A stretch of 5,562 nt of DNA from Frankiaceae bacterium (GTDB lineage Bacteria; Actinomycetota; Actinomycetes; Frankiales; Frankiaceae): positions 1 to 5,562 of the forward strand of contig JAVEDQ010000311.1 of the NCBI GenBank assembly GCA_030840885.1. Direction: 5' to 3'. Numbering within the stretch: the first letter of the stretch is position 1; every line of letters begins with the position of its first letter. The position numbers and the translations under genes are program-made. Below, in pieces: positions 5,539 to 5,562 of this stretch. Below the pieces are notes generated by a model, which saw only the letters and a program-made list of their open reading frames with translations, searched no databases and was not told where the DNA came from.

Positions 5539-5562
5539 ATGAACGCAAAGCACGACGTCGTC
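5539..5562 (+). CDS. Start of an unidentified gene, cut by the right edge
   Basis: Eight codons are visible (MNAKHDVV), too few to assign a family. Support comes from the GGGAAGG ribosome binding site at seven-base spacing. Third positions are mostly G/C (six of the seven codons after the start), and no other start codon occurs in this frame back to the stop at 5440-5442. It is co-directional with eccC, 177 bases downstream. ESX loci often carry WXG100 or other secretion genes next to eccC, but nothing in these residues shows that. Confidence 0.45.

Noticed and set aside
5439..5562. GTG frame with AAGGGG upstream (MIRNRRAVP...)
   Set aside because: Third positions are only about half G/C and the product is Arg-rich; the overlapping ATG at 5539 has better coding bias and a better-placed ribosome binding site.

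Overview
The window looks like chromosomal DNA from a high-GC actinobacterium. G or C fills almost every third codon position in the two main genes, several starts are GTG or apparently leaderless, and the longest gene is a type VII (ESX) secretion ATPase of the actinobacterial EccC type. A pseudonocardiacean-type host is a guess; the sequence does not settle the genus.

Layout: positions 1-1403 (minus strand) hold nearly all of an aldehyde dehydrogenase of the benzaldehyde-dehydrogenase-like branch; its last residues lie beyond the left edge. Upstream of it on the same strand, separated by about 60 bases with no visible promoter, is a complete tRNA-Val(CAC) gene (1466-1537). Positions 1538-1653 form a compact divergent control region. 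It has a likely tRNA promoter facing left and a leaderless-type -10 box facing right. It also has a perfect 9-bp inverted repeat and a perfect actinobacterial DnaA-box 9-mer. Positions 1654-5361 (plus strand) encode one long EccC: two membrane segments followed by three FtsK/SpoIIIE ATPase domains. Positions 5362-5538 are non-coding and carry a perfect 8-bp inverted repeat that overlaps an ECF-sigma-like promoter pattern. A new plus-strand reading frame with a good ribosome binding site starts at 5539 and runs off the right edge.

How the parts relate: EccC is the motor of the ESX secretion machine and would act with membrane partners (EccB, EccD, EccE, mycosin) and WXG100 substrates, none of which is in this window. 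The dehydrogenase and tRNA are ordinary housekeeping or metabolic genes and mark the left boundary of whatever secretion locus eccC belongs to. I see no CRISPR array, insertion sequence or clearly new multi-gene system. The most notable points are the paired Lys-to-Arg changes in the Walker A motifs of ATPase domains 2 and 3, the structured eccC upstream region, the possible tRNA-mRNA co-transcription, and an atypical C-terminal tail on EccC.
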